From assembly GCA_035263725.1 (NCBI GenBank), contig DATFRC010000236.1, positions 1 through 10,528 on the forward strand: a stretch of 10,528 nucleotides of DNA, in the 5' to 3' direction. The DNA is from DASXRA01 sp035263725 (lineage in GTDB: Bacteria > Actinomycetota > Actinomycetes > Mycobacteriales > Jatrophihabitantaceae). Under the pieces are notes generated by a model. The model saw only the letters and a program-made list of their open reading frames with translations, was not told where the DNA came from and did no database searches. Position numbers and translations under genes: made by a program. Of the stretch, positions 1 to 6,681 are shown piece by piece. Position 1 is the first letter of the stretch. The number at the start of each line of letters is the position of its first letter.

Positions 1-42
1 CGTTCACCGGGGTCGGATCGGCAACTGCGCGCGGCCGCCGGG

Positions 43-48
43 TAACGT
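43..48 (+). promoter_or_regulatory. Candidate -10 element of a leaderless murB promoter
   Basis: TAACGT fits the TAnnnT pattern of actinobacterial -10 boxes and lies 8 nt before the GTG at 57. No purine-rich Shine-Dalgarno precedes that GTG, so the transcript may start at or next to the start codon. No convincing -35 is visible. The first 56 bases hold no recognisable gene end, and the murB frame stays open to the window edge, so this is only a suggestion. Confidence 0.3.
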
Positions 49-56
49 CCCGGGTC

Positions 57-1067
57 GTGTCGACCACTCTCGCCGAGCTGACGACGCTGCGCGTCGGTGG
101 CCCGATCGCTCGCATCGTCGACGCCGGGACGAGTGGCGAGCTCGTCGACGCGATCAAGACGGCCGACGCGGCAGACGAGCCGCTGCTCATCGTCGGCGGC
201 GGCAGCAACCTGGTGGCCGCGGACGCCGGATGGCCCGGGGTCGTGGTGCGGCTGCGGAGCAGTGGCATCCACCTCAACCGGCAGGGTGACGAGCTCGCCG
301 TCCGGGTCGAGGCCGGCGAGGCCTGGGACGACTTCGTCGCGCTGACGGTCGCTGAGGGGTGGTCCGGGCTGGCGTCGATGTCAGGCATTCCGGGACTGAC
401 GGGCGCTACGCCGGTGCAGAACGTGGGCGCCTACGGCAGCGAGGTGTCCGACACGATCACGTCACTTCACGTCTATGACCGGCACACGAGCAGGGTGGAA
501 GCGTGGACGCCGGAACAGTGCGGGTTCGGCTTCCGGACGAGCGCGTTCAAGCACACCGACCGGTACGTCGTCCTCGACGTGACCTTCGGCCTGCGCCGCT
601 CGCCCGACGGGGTGCCGGCGCGCTATCTGGAACTTGCTCGCCGGCTGGGCATTGAGCCGGGCGGCATCGCGCCGTCCACCGAGGTGCGCGAGACGGTGCT
701 GGAGCTTCGCCGCAGCAAGGGAATGGTGCTCGACGCCGGCGACCACGACACCTGGAGCGTCGGGTCGTTCTTCGTCAACCCGTTCGTCGATGCGGCGCTC
801 GCGCCGACCGAGTGTCCACAGTGGACGGTCGGAGGACGAGTGAAGCTGTCCGCAGCCTGGCTGATCGAAAACGCCGGCTTCTACAAGGGGTATGGCCTAC
901 CCGGACGGGTGTGCGTGTCGACGAAGCACAGCCTGGCGTTGACCAACCGCGGCGGGGCCACGACCGCTGAACTGCTGGACCTTGCCCGCGAGATCCAGTC
1001 CGGGGTGGAGAAGGAGTTCGGGATCAAACTCGCCCCGGAAGCCCACCTCGTCGGCGTCACGCTCTAG
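57..1067 (+). CDS. murB: UDP-N-acetylenolpyruvoylglucosamine reductase MurB
   Basis: MurB is the cytoplasmic FAD enzyme that uses NADPH to reduce UDP-GlcNAc-enolpyruvate to UDP-MurNAc, the second committed step of peptidoglycan precursor synthesis. The 336-residue product has the family's parts in order: an N-terminal LTTLRVGGP segment, the FAD-binding GGGSNLV (residues 47-53), the SGIPGLTGATPVQNVGAYG stretch with Tyr126, the GSFFVNP loop with the proton-donating Ser237, and the C-terminal LAPEAHLVG with Glu328. Length is normal for the family. The GTG start is chosen because the conserved N-terminus begins directly after it. There is no good Shine-Dalgarno, and the frame is open upstream to the window edge, so a longer start cannot be excluded. 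The stop codon lies inside the first unit of a 34-bp tandem repeat, and the next gene converges on it. Confidence 0.96.
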   Translation: MSTTLAELTTLRVGGPIARIVDAGTSGELVDAIKTADAADEPLLIVGGGSNLVAADAGWPGVVVRLRSSGIHLNRQGDELAVRVEAGEAWDDFVALTVAEGWSGLASMSGIPGLTGATPVQNVGAYGSEVSDTITSLHVYDRHTSRVEAWTPEQCGFGFRTSAFKHTDRYVVLDVTFGLRRSPDGVPARYLELARRLGIEPGGIAPSTEVRETVLELRRSKGMVLDAGDHDTWSVGSFFVNPFVDAALAPTECPQWTVGGRVKLSAAWLIENAGFYKGYGLPGRVCVSTKHSLALTNRGGATTAELLDLAREIQSGVEKEFGIKLAPEAHLVGVTL

Positions 1068-1189
1068 AGCGGTCCACCTTATACGGGTCGTCATGCTCTA
1101 GATCGGGCGACCTTGTACGGGTCGTCACGCTCTAGATCACGCGACCTTGTACGGGTCGTCACGCTCTAGATCGCGCGACCTTGTACGGG
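1054..1189. repeat. Four tandem 34-bp units at the murB/SDR convergent junction
   Basis: Units lie at 1054-1087, 1088-1121, 1122-1155 and 1156-1189, with no spacer. Compared by eye with unit 3, unit 4 differs at 1 base, unit 2 at 3 and unit 1 at 7. Each carries a CTCTAGA-like core and a CTTGTACGGG-like end. Unit 1 contains the murB stop and unit 4 the dehydrogenase stop. Read on the minus strand, units 1, 2 and 4 encode PYKV(A/D)RSRA followed by TGA; unit 3 has an earlier TGA after PYKVA. The array is therefore copies of the 3' end of the dehydrogenase gene. Between units, CGACC-TTGTACG-GGTCG (1108-1124 and 1142-1158) can form 5-bp stems, so the array could also act as a weak bidirectional terminator. 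Confidence 0.93.
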
Positions 1190-1902
1190 GCTGCCTGGGC
1201 CAAGGGCTTCACGACGAGCAGGTCGATGTTGACGTGCGCCGGACGGGTCACCGCGAACGCGATGCAGTCCGCGATGTCCTCCGCGGTGAGCGGCTCCTCG
1301 ACCCCGGCGTAGACGGCGTCGGCCTTCGCGCGATCGCCGCGCAGTCGCACCAGCGAGAACTCCTCCGTGCGCACCATGCCCGGGGCGATTTCGGTGACGC
1401 GGATGGGCCGGCCGTTGAGCTCGAGGCGCAGCGTCTCGACCACGGCGGATTCGGCGTGCTTGGCTGCCGTGTACCCGGCGCCGCCCTCATAGACGAGGCG
1501 CCCCGCGATCGATCCGGTCATCACGATGTGCCCGCCGGCGCCACGCTCCAGCGCGGGCAACAACGCCTGGGTCACCCGCAGCGTGCCCAGGACGTTCGTG
1601 TCGAACATCGCCTGCCAGTCCGCAGGGTCGGCCTGCTCGACCGGCTCGACGCCGATCGCCCCGCCGGCGTTGTTCACCAGCACGTCCACGTCGGGAAGCG
1701 TGGCCGCGAGGTCGGCCACGGACGACGCGGATGTCACGTCCAGCGTCACGGGTTCGATGCCGGGCGTCGAGGCGGCCAGGGTGTCAAGCCGGTCGCGCCG
1801 CCGGGCGGCCGCGACCACGGCAAAGCCCTCGGCGGCCAGCCGTCGGGCGGTGGCCGCCCCGATCCCGCTGCTGGCTCCGGTAACTACTGCGACGCGCGTC
1901 AT
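1159..1902 (-). CDS. Short-chain dehydrogenase/reductase, classical type, probably NADP(H)-dependent
   Basis: A 247-residue Rossmann-fold oxidoreductase of the classical SDR family. Visible motifs are the cofactor loop TGASSGIG (residues 8-15), an arginine cluster after strand 2 (AARRRDRL, 32-39) that favours NADPH over NADH, NNAG (77-80), structural Asn103, and the catalytic set Ser131, Tyr144 and Lys148 in the order S...YxxxK. The overall sequence resembles YdfG-like 3-hydroxy acid dehydrogenases, but the substrate cannot be read from sequence. The ATG at 1902 is preferred because MTRVAVVTGASSGIG starts right at strand 1; the 25 residues available upstream look non-homologous and would run into mshA. 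No good Shine-Dalgarno is visible. The last nine residues are encoded in the fourth 34-bp repeat unit. The gene is divergent from mshA and convergent with murB. Confidence 0.93.
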   Translation of the reverse strand: MTRVAVVTGASSGIGAATARRLAAEGFAVVAAARRRDRLDTLAASTPGIEPVTLDVTSASSVADLAATLPDVDVLVNNAGGAIGVEPVEQADPADWQAMFDTNVLGTLRVTQALLPALERGAGGHIVMTGSIAGRLVYEGGAGYTAAKHAESAVVETLRLELNGRPIRVTEIAPGMVRTEEFSLVRLRGDRAKADAVYAGVEEPLTAEDIADCIAFAVTRPAHVNIDLLVVKPLAQAAPYKVARSRA

Positions 1903-1937
1903 GGATAAGGATTGTGCCCAGAGAGCATGATCGGGCT

Positions 1938-3140
1938 GTGCAGCGCGTCGCGATGCTGAGCGTCCACACGTCGCCACTCGACCCGCCGGGCGGCGGCGAC
2001 GCGGGTGGCATGAACGTCTATATCGTCGAGACCGCCAAGCGGATGGCCGACGCCGGCATCTCCGTCGAGATCTTCACCCGGACGACGTCCAGCAAGCAGC
2101 CGCGCTGCGTCGAGATGTACCCGGGCGTCGCGGTGCGCCACGTCGTGGCAGGGCCGTTCGAGGGACTGAGCAAGAACGAGTTACCGGGCCAGTTGTGCGC
2201 GTTCACCGCGGCTGTGCTGCGGGCCGAGGCGCACCACGAGGCGGGCTGGTACGACCTCATCCACTCGCACTACTGGCTGTCCGGGCAGGTGGGCTGGCTG
2301 GCCCGCGACCGATGGGGCGTGCCCCTCGTGCACAGCGCGCACACGCTCAGCAAGGTCAAGAACGCGGCCCTGGCCGACGGCGACGCGCCCGAGCCGCTCG
2401 TCCGCGTGGCCGGCGAGCAGCAGGTCGTCGCCGAGGCCGATCGGCTCATCGCATCCACTGAACTGGAGCGCGACGAGCTCGTCACCTTCTACGGCGCCGA
2501 CTCGACGCGGGTGGACGTGGTTCCGCCGGGCGTCGACCTTGCTACTTTCACGCCCGGTGTCGCCGACCGCGGCAAGCTCGGTATCCCGGACGACGCCCAG
2601 GTACTGCTGTTCGCCGGCCGCCTCCAGCCGCTCAAGGCCCCGGACCTGCTCCTACGCGCCCTCGCCGTGCTTCGCGCTCAGGAGCCGCGCGCGTGCGCCG
2701 TCATAGTCGGCGCGCCGAGCGGGACGGACCCCGACTGGCTGCCGGGGCTTGCCAGGCACCTCGGTATCCCGGCGATTTTCGTGCCGCCGGTCGGGCGAGC
2801 GGAGCTGGCTGCGTACTACCGGGCGGCCGATGTGACCGCGGTGCCCAGTTATACCGAGTCGTTCGGCCTCGTCGCACTCGAGTCGCTGGCGTGCGGGACG
2901 CCCGTTGTCGCGGCCGCCGTGGGGGGCCTGCCGACTGCTGTGGGCGAGGCCGGGATCCTTGTGGAGGGACACGACCCCGAGGTATGGGCCGGGGCGCTCG
3001 CCCGGGCCCTGCGTCAGCCGCCTGACCCCAGGGCAGCACGCCGGCAGGCGAGCCGTTTCTCCTGGGACAGAACAACCGCCGGGCTGCTGAGGTCGTACCG
3101 GGACGCGCTGGCGAGCTTCCACATGGCCGCGGCGTCATGA
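1938..3140 (+). CDS. mshA: D-inositol-3-phosphate glycosyltransferase MshA (mycothiol biosynthesis)
   Basis: MshA joins GlcNAc from UDP-GlcNAc to 1L-myo-inositol 1-phosphate, the first step of mycothiol synthesis; mycothiol is the low-molecular-weight thiol of actinobacteria. The 400-residue product is a GT4-family, GT-B fold retaining transferase. The N-terminal domain opens with VAMLSVHTSPLDPPGGGDAGGMNVY (written here only to locate residues 4-28), which closely resembles M. tuberculosis MshA. The C-terminal domain has GRLQPLKAPD with Arg228 and Lys233 for the UDP phosphates, and the ExxxxxxxE motif ESFGLVALE (Glu307 to Glu315). An upstream GTG at 1914 is possible, but its AAGGA is only 2 nt away and the extra codons have low GC at the third position. 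The GTG at 1938 is therefore preferred. The stop overlaps the next start (ATGA). Confidence 0.95.
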   Translation: MQRVAMLSVHTSPLDPPGGGDAGGMNVYIVETAKRMADAGISVEIFTRTTSSKQPRCVEMYPGVAVRHVVAGPFEGLSKNELPGQLCAFTAAVLRAEAHHEAGWYDLIHSHYWLSGQVGWLARDRWGVPLVHSAHTLSKVKNAALADGDAPEPLVRVAGEQQVVAEADRLIASTELERDELVTFYGADSTRVDVVPPGVDLATFTPGVADRGKLGIPDDAQVLLFAGRLQPLKAPDLLLRALAVLRAQEPRACAVIVGAPSGTDPDWLPGLARHLGIPAIFVPPVGRAELAAYYRAADVTAVPSYTESFGLVALESLACGTPVVAAAVGGLPTAVGEAGILVEGHDPEVWAGALARALRQPPDPRAARRQASRFSWDRTTAGLLRSYRDALASFHMAAAS

Positions 3141-3619
3141 ATCCGGCCGAGACCGTTGACGCGACGCTGCGCGAGTCGGGCCTGGAGTACGAGCGGCCCG
3201 CGCGGCAGCAGTTCGTCGTGAACCTGCCGGGCACCCGCCGGCTCAAGACCGCATGCTGGCTGAGCGTCGGCGAACACGCAATGTCCGTCGAGGCATTCGT
3301 CATGCGCAAGCCGGATGAGAACGCCGAGCAGGTCTACCGCTACCTGCTCGAGCACAACGCTCGGATGTACGCGGTCGCATGGTCGGTCGATGACTCGGGT
3401 GATGTGTACCTGAGCGGCAAGCTGCCGCTCGCAGCCGTGACGCCCGACGAGATCGATCGGGTGCTGGGTGCCGTCCTCGAATACGCCGACGGCTCGTTCA
3501 ATGCCCTCCTGCAATTGGGCTTCGGGTCGTCGATCCGGCGGGAATGGGCGTGGCGGGTGAAGAACAACGAGTCGCTTGCCAACCTCGCAGCGTTCGAGGC
3601 GTTCGCCGCCGGCGAATAA
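3137..3619 (+). CDS. YbjN-domain protein (Rv0487-like), function unknown
   Basis: A 160-residue soluble protein without signal peptide or membrane segment. Its sequence and its position directly after mshA match the YbjN-domain protein found there in many actinobacteria (Rv0487 in M. tuberculosis). The YbjN fold resembles type III secretion chaperones, but no biochemical role is established for this branch. Recognisable parts are an acidic start, a central VEAFVMRKPDENAEQVYRYL-like strand-helix segment, and an SGKLPLAAVTPDEIDRVLGA helix region. The start codon overlaps the mshA stop as ATGA and has no Shine-Dalgarno of its own, so translation is probably coupled to mshA. The constant pairing with mshA suggests a link to mycothiol or redox physiology, which is inference only. 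Confidence 0.85.
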   Translation: MNPAETVDATLRESGLEYERPARQQFVVNLPGTRRLKTACWLSVGEHAMSVEAFVMRKPDENAEQVYRYLLEHNARMYAVAWSVDDSGDVYLSGKLPLAAVTPDEIDRVLGAVLEYADGSFNALLQLGFGSSIRREWAWRVKNNESLANLAAFEAFAAGE

Positions 3620-3621
3620 TT

Positions 3622-3686
3622 TCGAAACGCTTGCGTAGCGGATCACGTTGCGCTACGGTCGCGTATCGAAACGCATCCGTAGCGGA
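3622..3686. promoter_or_regulatory. Operator array before the exporter gene: two direct 21-bp copies plus one inverted copy
   Basis: Copy 1 (3622-3642) and copy 2 (3666-3686) agree at 19 of 21 positions, with the form TCGAAACGC, three variable-region bases, then CGTAGCGGA. A third copy lies inverted at 3649-3669 (17 of 21) and shares the central TCGA with copy 2. Together copies 2 and 3 make a 38-bp imperfect palindrome centred on 3666-3669. Copies 1 and 2 are 44 bp apart, about four helical turns. The array covers the -35 and the start region of the promoter at 3631-3659. The best candidate ligand is the TetR-family protein encoded at 5393, which would then repress its own operon. Confidence 0.75.
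3631..3659 (+). promoter_or_regulatory. Candidate sigma-70-type promoter of the efflux/tetR operon
   Basis: TTGCGT at 3631-3636 and TACGGT at 3654-3659 are separated by 17 bp, the standard spacing. The start of transcription would fall near 3666, inside the palindromic operator, giving a leader of about 36 nt that contains the GGGAG ribosome site at 3692. The overlap with the operator suits a repressor. Confidence 0.55.
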
Positions 3687-3701
3687 ACCCCGGGAGCACC
3701 C

Positions 3702-5393
3702 GTGGACGAGAAGACGATTCATCAGCGTCGGTGGTGGATCCTCAGCGTGCTGGTGATCTGCCTGCTCGTCGTGATCCTCGACAACACCATCCTGAACGTC
3801 GCCTTGAAGACGGTGCAGGAGGATCTCGACGCGTCGCAGAGCCAGATGCAATGGGCCGTCGACAGCTACGCACTTGTCTTCGCCGGGCTGCTGATCACAT
3901 GGGGCGTGCTGGGCGACCGAGTAGGCCGCAAGAAGGTGCTGCTGTTCGGCATGGCGGCGTTCGGTGTGACGTCGGCGCTGTGCTCGTTCGCGGGCTCGCC
4001 GGGCACGCTTATCGCGTTCCGGGCGCTGATGGGCATCGGCGCGGCGGCAGTTCAGCCGCAGACGCTCTCGATCATCCAGAACGTGTTCGAGCCGAAAGAG
4101 CGAGCCAAGGCGATCGGCATCTGGGCGGGCGCCTCGGGCATGGCGATCGCGCTCGGCCCTATCGCCGGAGGCGCGCTGCTGAAGTACTTCTGGTGGGGCT
4201 CGATCTTCCTCGTCAACGTGCCCATCGTCATCGTCGGCCTCGTCGCGATCGCAGCCCTGGTGCCCGAGTCGAAGAACCCGCGGCCGGGCCGGCTTGACCC
4301 ATCAGGCGTGCTGCTGTCGATCGTCGCGCTGGTGGTGCTGGTGTACGGCGTGATCGAGGGCGGCAACACCAACGACTGGGTGCGCTGGAACACGCTCGGC
4401 GCGATCGTGGCCGGCCTCGCGCTGCTGGGCCTGTTCGTCGTCATACAGGCGCGAAGCGATCACCCGACGATCGACGTGCACCTGTTCCGCAACCGCCGCT
4501 TCTCAGCCGGCGTCGCCGCCATCGGCGTGACGTTCCTGGTGATGATGGGCTCGACGTTCTACCTGGCGTACTTCATGCAGGCGGTCCGCGGCTACACGGC
4601 GCTGGCCGCCGGCGTGGCGATGATCGCCGTGGCCGTCGCGGTGATGGTGGCCGCCCCGCTGTCGGCGCGGCTGTCGGAGCGGTTCGGGCCGCGGGTGGTC
4701 ACGGCGACCGGGCTCGTGCTCGCGTCGGCGGGGATCGCGTCGTACGGCCTCGCAACGCGGACCATGCCGCAGTGGGTCATCGAGATCCAGATGGCGAGCT
4801 TCGGCGCCGGCATGGGCCTGGTCATGACGCCGGCCACCAACTCGATCATGAGCGCAGTGCCTCGTGAGAAGGCCGGCGCGGGGTCCGCGGTGAACAACAC
4901 CGTGCGGCAGGTCGCTGCCGCTCTGGGCGTCGCGATCCTCGGTTCGCTGCTCGCGGTCGCGTTCCGCAGCCATCTCGGCGCGGACGCGCCGGCGCAGCTG
5001 GCGGCCCAGCTCGACCAGCCTGCTGCCGTGGTCGCGACGCTGCCGGCGGACGCGCAGGTCCGCACGAACGTCAAGACCGACGCGAGCGAATCCATCGGCG
5101 GCGCGCTCGAGTTCGTCGGCAAGGCCAACGGCGCGCTCGAGCAGCGTGCCAGCGCCACCGGCGTCAGCGCCACACCTGCACAGCGCGAGCACGCGGAGGC
5201 GGCCATCGGCGGCTTCGTCGACCACTCGAAGAACGCGTTCATGTCGGCGATGCGGTACACATCGGTGGTGTCCGGAGCGATCGGCGTCGTCGGCGCGATC
5301 GCCGCGTTCCTGTTCCTGCCGACCCGCCGCGAGCACGCAGACTTGACTGCCGAGACGATTCCGGCGGCTAGCGAACCGGCGATGGCCCACTGA
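3702..5393 (+). CDS. MFS multidrug exporter, DHA2 family (EmrB/QacA type, 14 TM)
   Basis: A 563-residue proton-driven drug/H+ antiporter of the plasma membrane. Helix 1 carries the DHA2 signature LDNTILNVAL. Motif A follows helix 2 as GVLGDRVGRKK (from residue 68), and the antiporter motif C ends in ALGPIAGG (residues about 150-157). The number of hydrophobic segments is consistent with 14 helices. A polar, Ala-rich stretch of roughly 90 residues (about 420-510) separates the last two helices and should face outward. The GTG at 3702 is preferred over a TTG at 3648 because GGGAG sits 5 nt before it and the extra codons would read through the operator array. The stop overlaps the tetR start (TGATG). 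Substrates cannot be predicted. Confidence 0.93.
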   Translation: MDEKTIHQRRWWILSVLVICLLVVILDNTILNVALKTVQEDLDASQSQMQWAVDSYALVFAGLLITWGVLGDRVGRKKVLLFGMAAFGVTSALCSFAGSPGTLIAFRALMGIGAAAVQPQTLSIIQNVFEPKERAKAIGIWAGASGMAIALGPIAGGALLKYFWWGSIFLVNVPIVIVGLVAIAALVPESKNPRPGRLDPSGVLLSIVALVVLVYGVIEGGNTNDWVRWNTLGAIVAGLALLGLFVVIQARSDHPTIDVHLFRNRRFSAGVAAIGVTFLVMMGSTFYLAYFMQAVRGYTALAAGVAMIAVAVAVMVAAPLSARLSERFGPRVVTATGLVLASAGIASYGLATRTMPQWVIEIQMASFGAGMGLVMTPATNSIMSAVPREKAGAGSAVNNTVRQVAAALGVAILGSLLAVAFRSHLGADAPAQLAAQLDQPAAVVATLPADAQVRTNVKTDASESIGGALEFVGKANGALEQRASATGVSATPAQREHAEAAIGGFVDHSKNAFMSAMRYTSVVSGAIGVVGAIAAFLFLPTRREHADLTAETIPAASEPAMAH

Positions 5394-6016
5394 TGAGCGC
5401 CGGCACCGAGCGGCGTCCGGGCCGGCCGAGCGGCCCCGCGGCGCGGCCCGGCCGGCCGCGCAGCCCCGCCGCGGACGAGGCGATTCTCGACGCGACCGTT
5501 GAGTTGCTCGGGGAGCTGGGCTTCCTCGGACTGAGCATCGAGGCCGTGGCAGCCCGTGCCGGCGTTGCGAAGACGACGATCTACCGGCGCTGGCCGACGA
5601 AGGACGACCTATTGATGGACGCGGTCGCGTGCCTCAAGCAGTCACATCCTGAACCGCCGGGCGAGTCGGTGCGCGACGATCTGATCTACATGCTGACCCG
5701 GATGCACGACGCCTGGTTCGAGGGCCGGTTCGGTCGGGTGATGGCGCGCCTCGCCGCCGACGGGCTGGAACGCCCCGACCTGTACCGGGAGGGCAGGGAG
5801 CGCTTCGTCGCGCCCCGGCGCGCGTCGATGCGGCGGGTGATCGACCGCGGAATCGAACAGGGCCGTATTCGCGGCGACATCGATAAGGAGTGGGTCGTCA
5901 GCCTGCTGGTCGCGCCGATCATCAGCGCAGCGCTGACGCACCAGGACGCCCTGCCGAAGCGGCAGATCGAGTTCATCGTCGACACAGTGCTGGCGGGCTT
6001 GCGCCCCGGGGGGTAG
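5393..6016 (+). CDS. TetR/AcrR-family transcriptional regulator
   Basis: A 207-residue repressor-type regulator. The N-terminal DNA-binding domain spans about residues 28-78, with the helix-turn-helix at 48-67 (SIEAVAARAGVAKTTIYRRW) followed by PTKDDLL, a standard TetR pattern. The C-terminal ligand and dimer domain resembles the TetR_C_11 type. It is translationally coupled to the exporter gene (TGATG), so it is most likely the local repressor of that operon and is induced by an exporter substrate. The expected binding site is the array at 3622-3686. The first 25 residues are basic and Pro/Gly-rich, with two RPGRP motifs (8-12 and 18-22) that resemble minor-groove AT-hook cores. Ligand unknown. 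Confidence 0.92.
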   Translation: MSAGTERRPGRPSGPAARPGRPRSPAADEAILDATVELLGELGFLGLSIEAVAARAGVAKTTIYRRWPTKDDLLMDAVACLKQSHPEPPGESVRDDLIYMLTRMHDAWFEGRFGRVMARLAADGLERPDLYREGRERFVAPRRASMRRVIDRGIEQGRIRGDIDKEWVVSLLVAPIISAALTHQDALPKRQIEFIVDTVLAGLRPGG

Positions 6017-6028
6017 AAAGGCTCTACC
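6012..6028. promoter_or_regulatory. 6-bp inverted repeat enclosing the vapB ribosome site
   Basis: GGTAGA, a 5-nt spacer AAGGC, then TCTACC: perfect 6-bp arms ending immediately before the vapB GTG at 6029. The left arm contains the tetR stop codon. The Shine-Dalgarno GAAAGG (6016-6021) lies partly in the left arm and partly in the spacer. As DNA it could be the VapB/VapBC autoregulatory operator; as RNA it would be a hairpin that limits access to the ribosome site. The sequence does not decide between these. Confidence 0.5.
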
Positions 6029-6289
6029 GTGGGCCTGAACATCAAGAACGAGCGTGTTCACGAACTCGCCCGGCAAGCGGCGAGCCGCACCGGCAAGTCC
6101 CAGACGAGCGTGATCGAAGAAGCCCTGCGCCGCTATCTCGACGAACTGGACGACAGCGAGTCCGAAGAGCAGCGCTGGCAGCGCGTTGATCAAATTCTCG
6201 CGGACATGCGCACTCGTCTTGCTGCGATTCCAGGCGGGTTGGATCTCAGCACGGACTTGCTATATGACGAGAACGGGCTCCCCGCGTGA
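6029..6289 (+). CDS. vapB: VapB-family antitoxin
   Basis: An 86-residue antitoxin of the VapB type resembling the Rv0623/PSK_trans_fac group. The N-terminus MGLNIKNERVHELARQAA and TGKSQTSVIEEALRRYL form the DNA-binding and dimerising part. The acidic C-terminus ends in LLYDENGLPA, the tail that in this family threads into the toxin's active site. VapB neutralises VapC and, with it, represses the operon. The GTG start has GAAAGG at a 7-nt spacing. It begins 12 bp after the tetR stop, so it may be co-transcribed with the efflux operon in addition to any promoter of its own. The last codons overlap the vapC start (GTGA). Confidence 0.9.
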   Translation: MGLNIKNERVHELARQAASRTGKSQTSVIEEALRRYLDELDDSESEEQRWQRVDQILADMRTRLAAIPGGLDLSTDLLYDENGLPA

Positions 6290-6681
6290 TCGTCGATACC
6301 TCGGCGCTCGTGGCCGTGATCCGCGGCGGGGACGACGCGGCCGAATTCGTTAGTGTCGTCCGGCAAGCGCATCGGTCGCGCATATCAGCGGGCAACTATC
6401 TGGAGGCGGGCATCGTGATCGACCGCAAGCGCGATGCCGCAGCCTCTCGCCGGCTGGATACGCTCTTGTCCGCAATGCGGATGGAGGTTGCCCCCGTCAC
6501 TTCAGCCCAGGCCAGCATCGCCCGGCAGGCGTATCGCGACTTCGGCAAAGCATCGGGGCATCCGGCCCGGCTCAACTTCGGCGACTGCTTCGCCTATGCG
6601 CTCGCGATCGACACCGATGAGCCGCTGCTGTTCAAGGGCGACGACTTCATGCACACCGACGTCCGGGTCGCCGATCGGTGA
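6286..6681 (+). CDS. vapC: VapC-family PIN-domain ribonuclease toxin
   Basis: A 131-residue PIN-domain toxin; VapC proteins are Mg2+-dependent endoribonucleases that cleave tRNA or rRNA at specific sites and stop translation. The acidic active-site residues are present: Asp4 (VDTSA), Glu40 (NYLEA), Asp100 (NFGDCFAYALA) and Asp119/Asp120 (FKGDDF). The toxin therefore looks intact. Full length for the family. The GTG start overlaps the vapB stop as GTGA, and there is no separate ribosome site, which keeps toxin output tied to antitoxin translation. The gpmA start follows 16 bp after the stop. The RNA target cannot be predicted. Confidence 0.93.
   Translation: MIVDTSALVAVIRGGDDAAEFVSVVRQAHRSRISAGNYLEAGIVIDRKRDAAASRRLDTLLSAMRMEVAPVTSAQASIARQAYRDFGKASGHPARLNFGDCFAYALAIDTDEPLLFKGDDFMHTDVRVADR

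Noticed and set aside
2..8. GTTCACC at the window start as a PHO box for murB
   Set aside because: The next 11-bp unit does not match, and the same heptamer occurs by chance inside several coding regions here.
1147..1908. Long plus-strand open frame of 253 codons over the dehydrogenase region
   Set aside because: It lies antisense to a dehydrogenase with full cofactor and catalytic motifs; its own translation is Arg/Gly/His-rich with no family resemblance, a typical shadow frame in high-GC DNA.
4503..5390. Minus-strand open frame of 295 codons opposite the MFS gene
   Set aside because: Its translation is low-complexity Arg/His/Asp-rich, and the plus strand carries clear transporter motifs.
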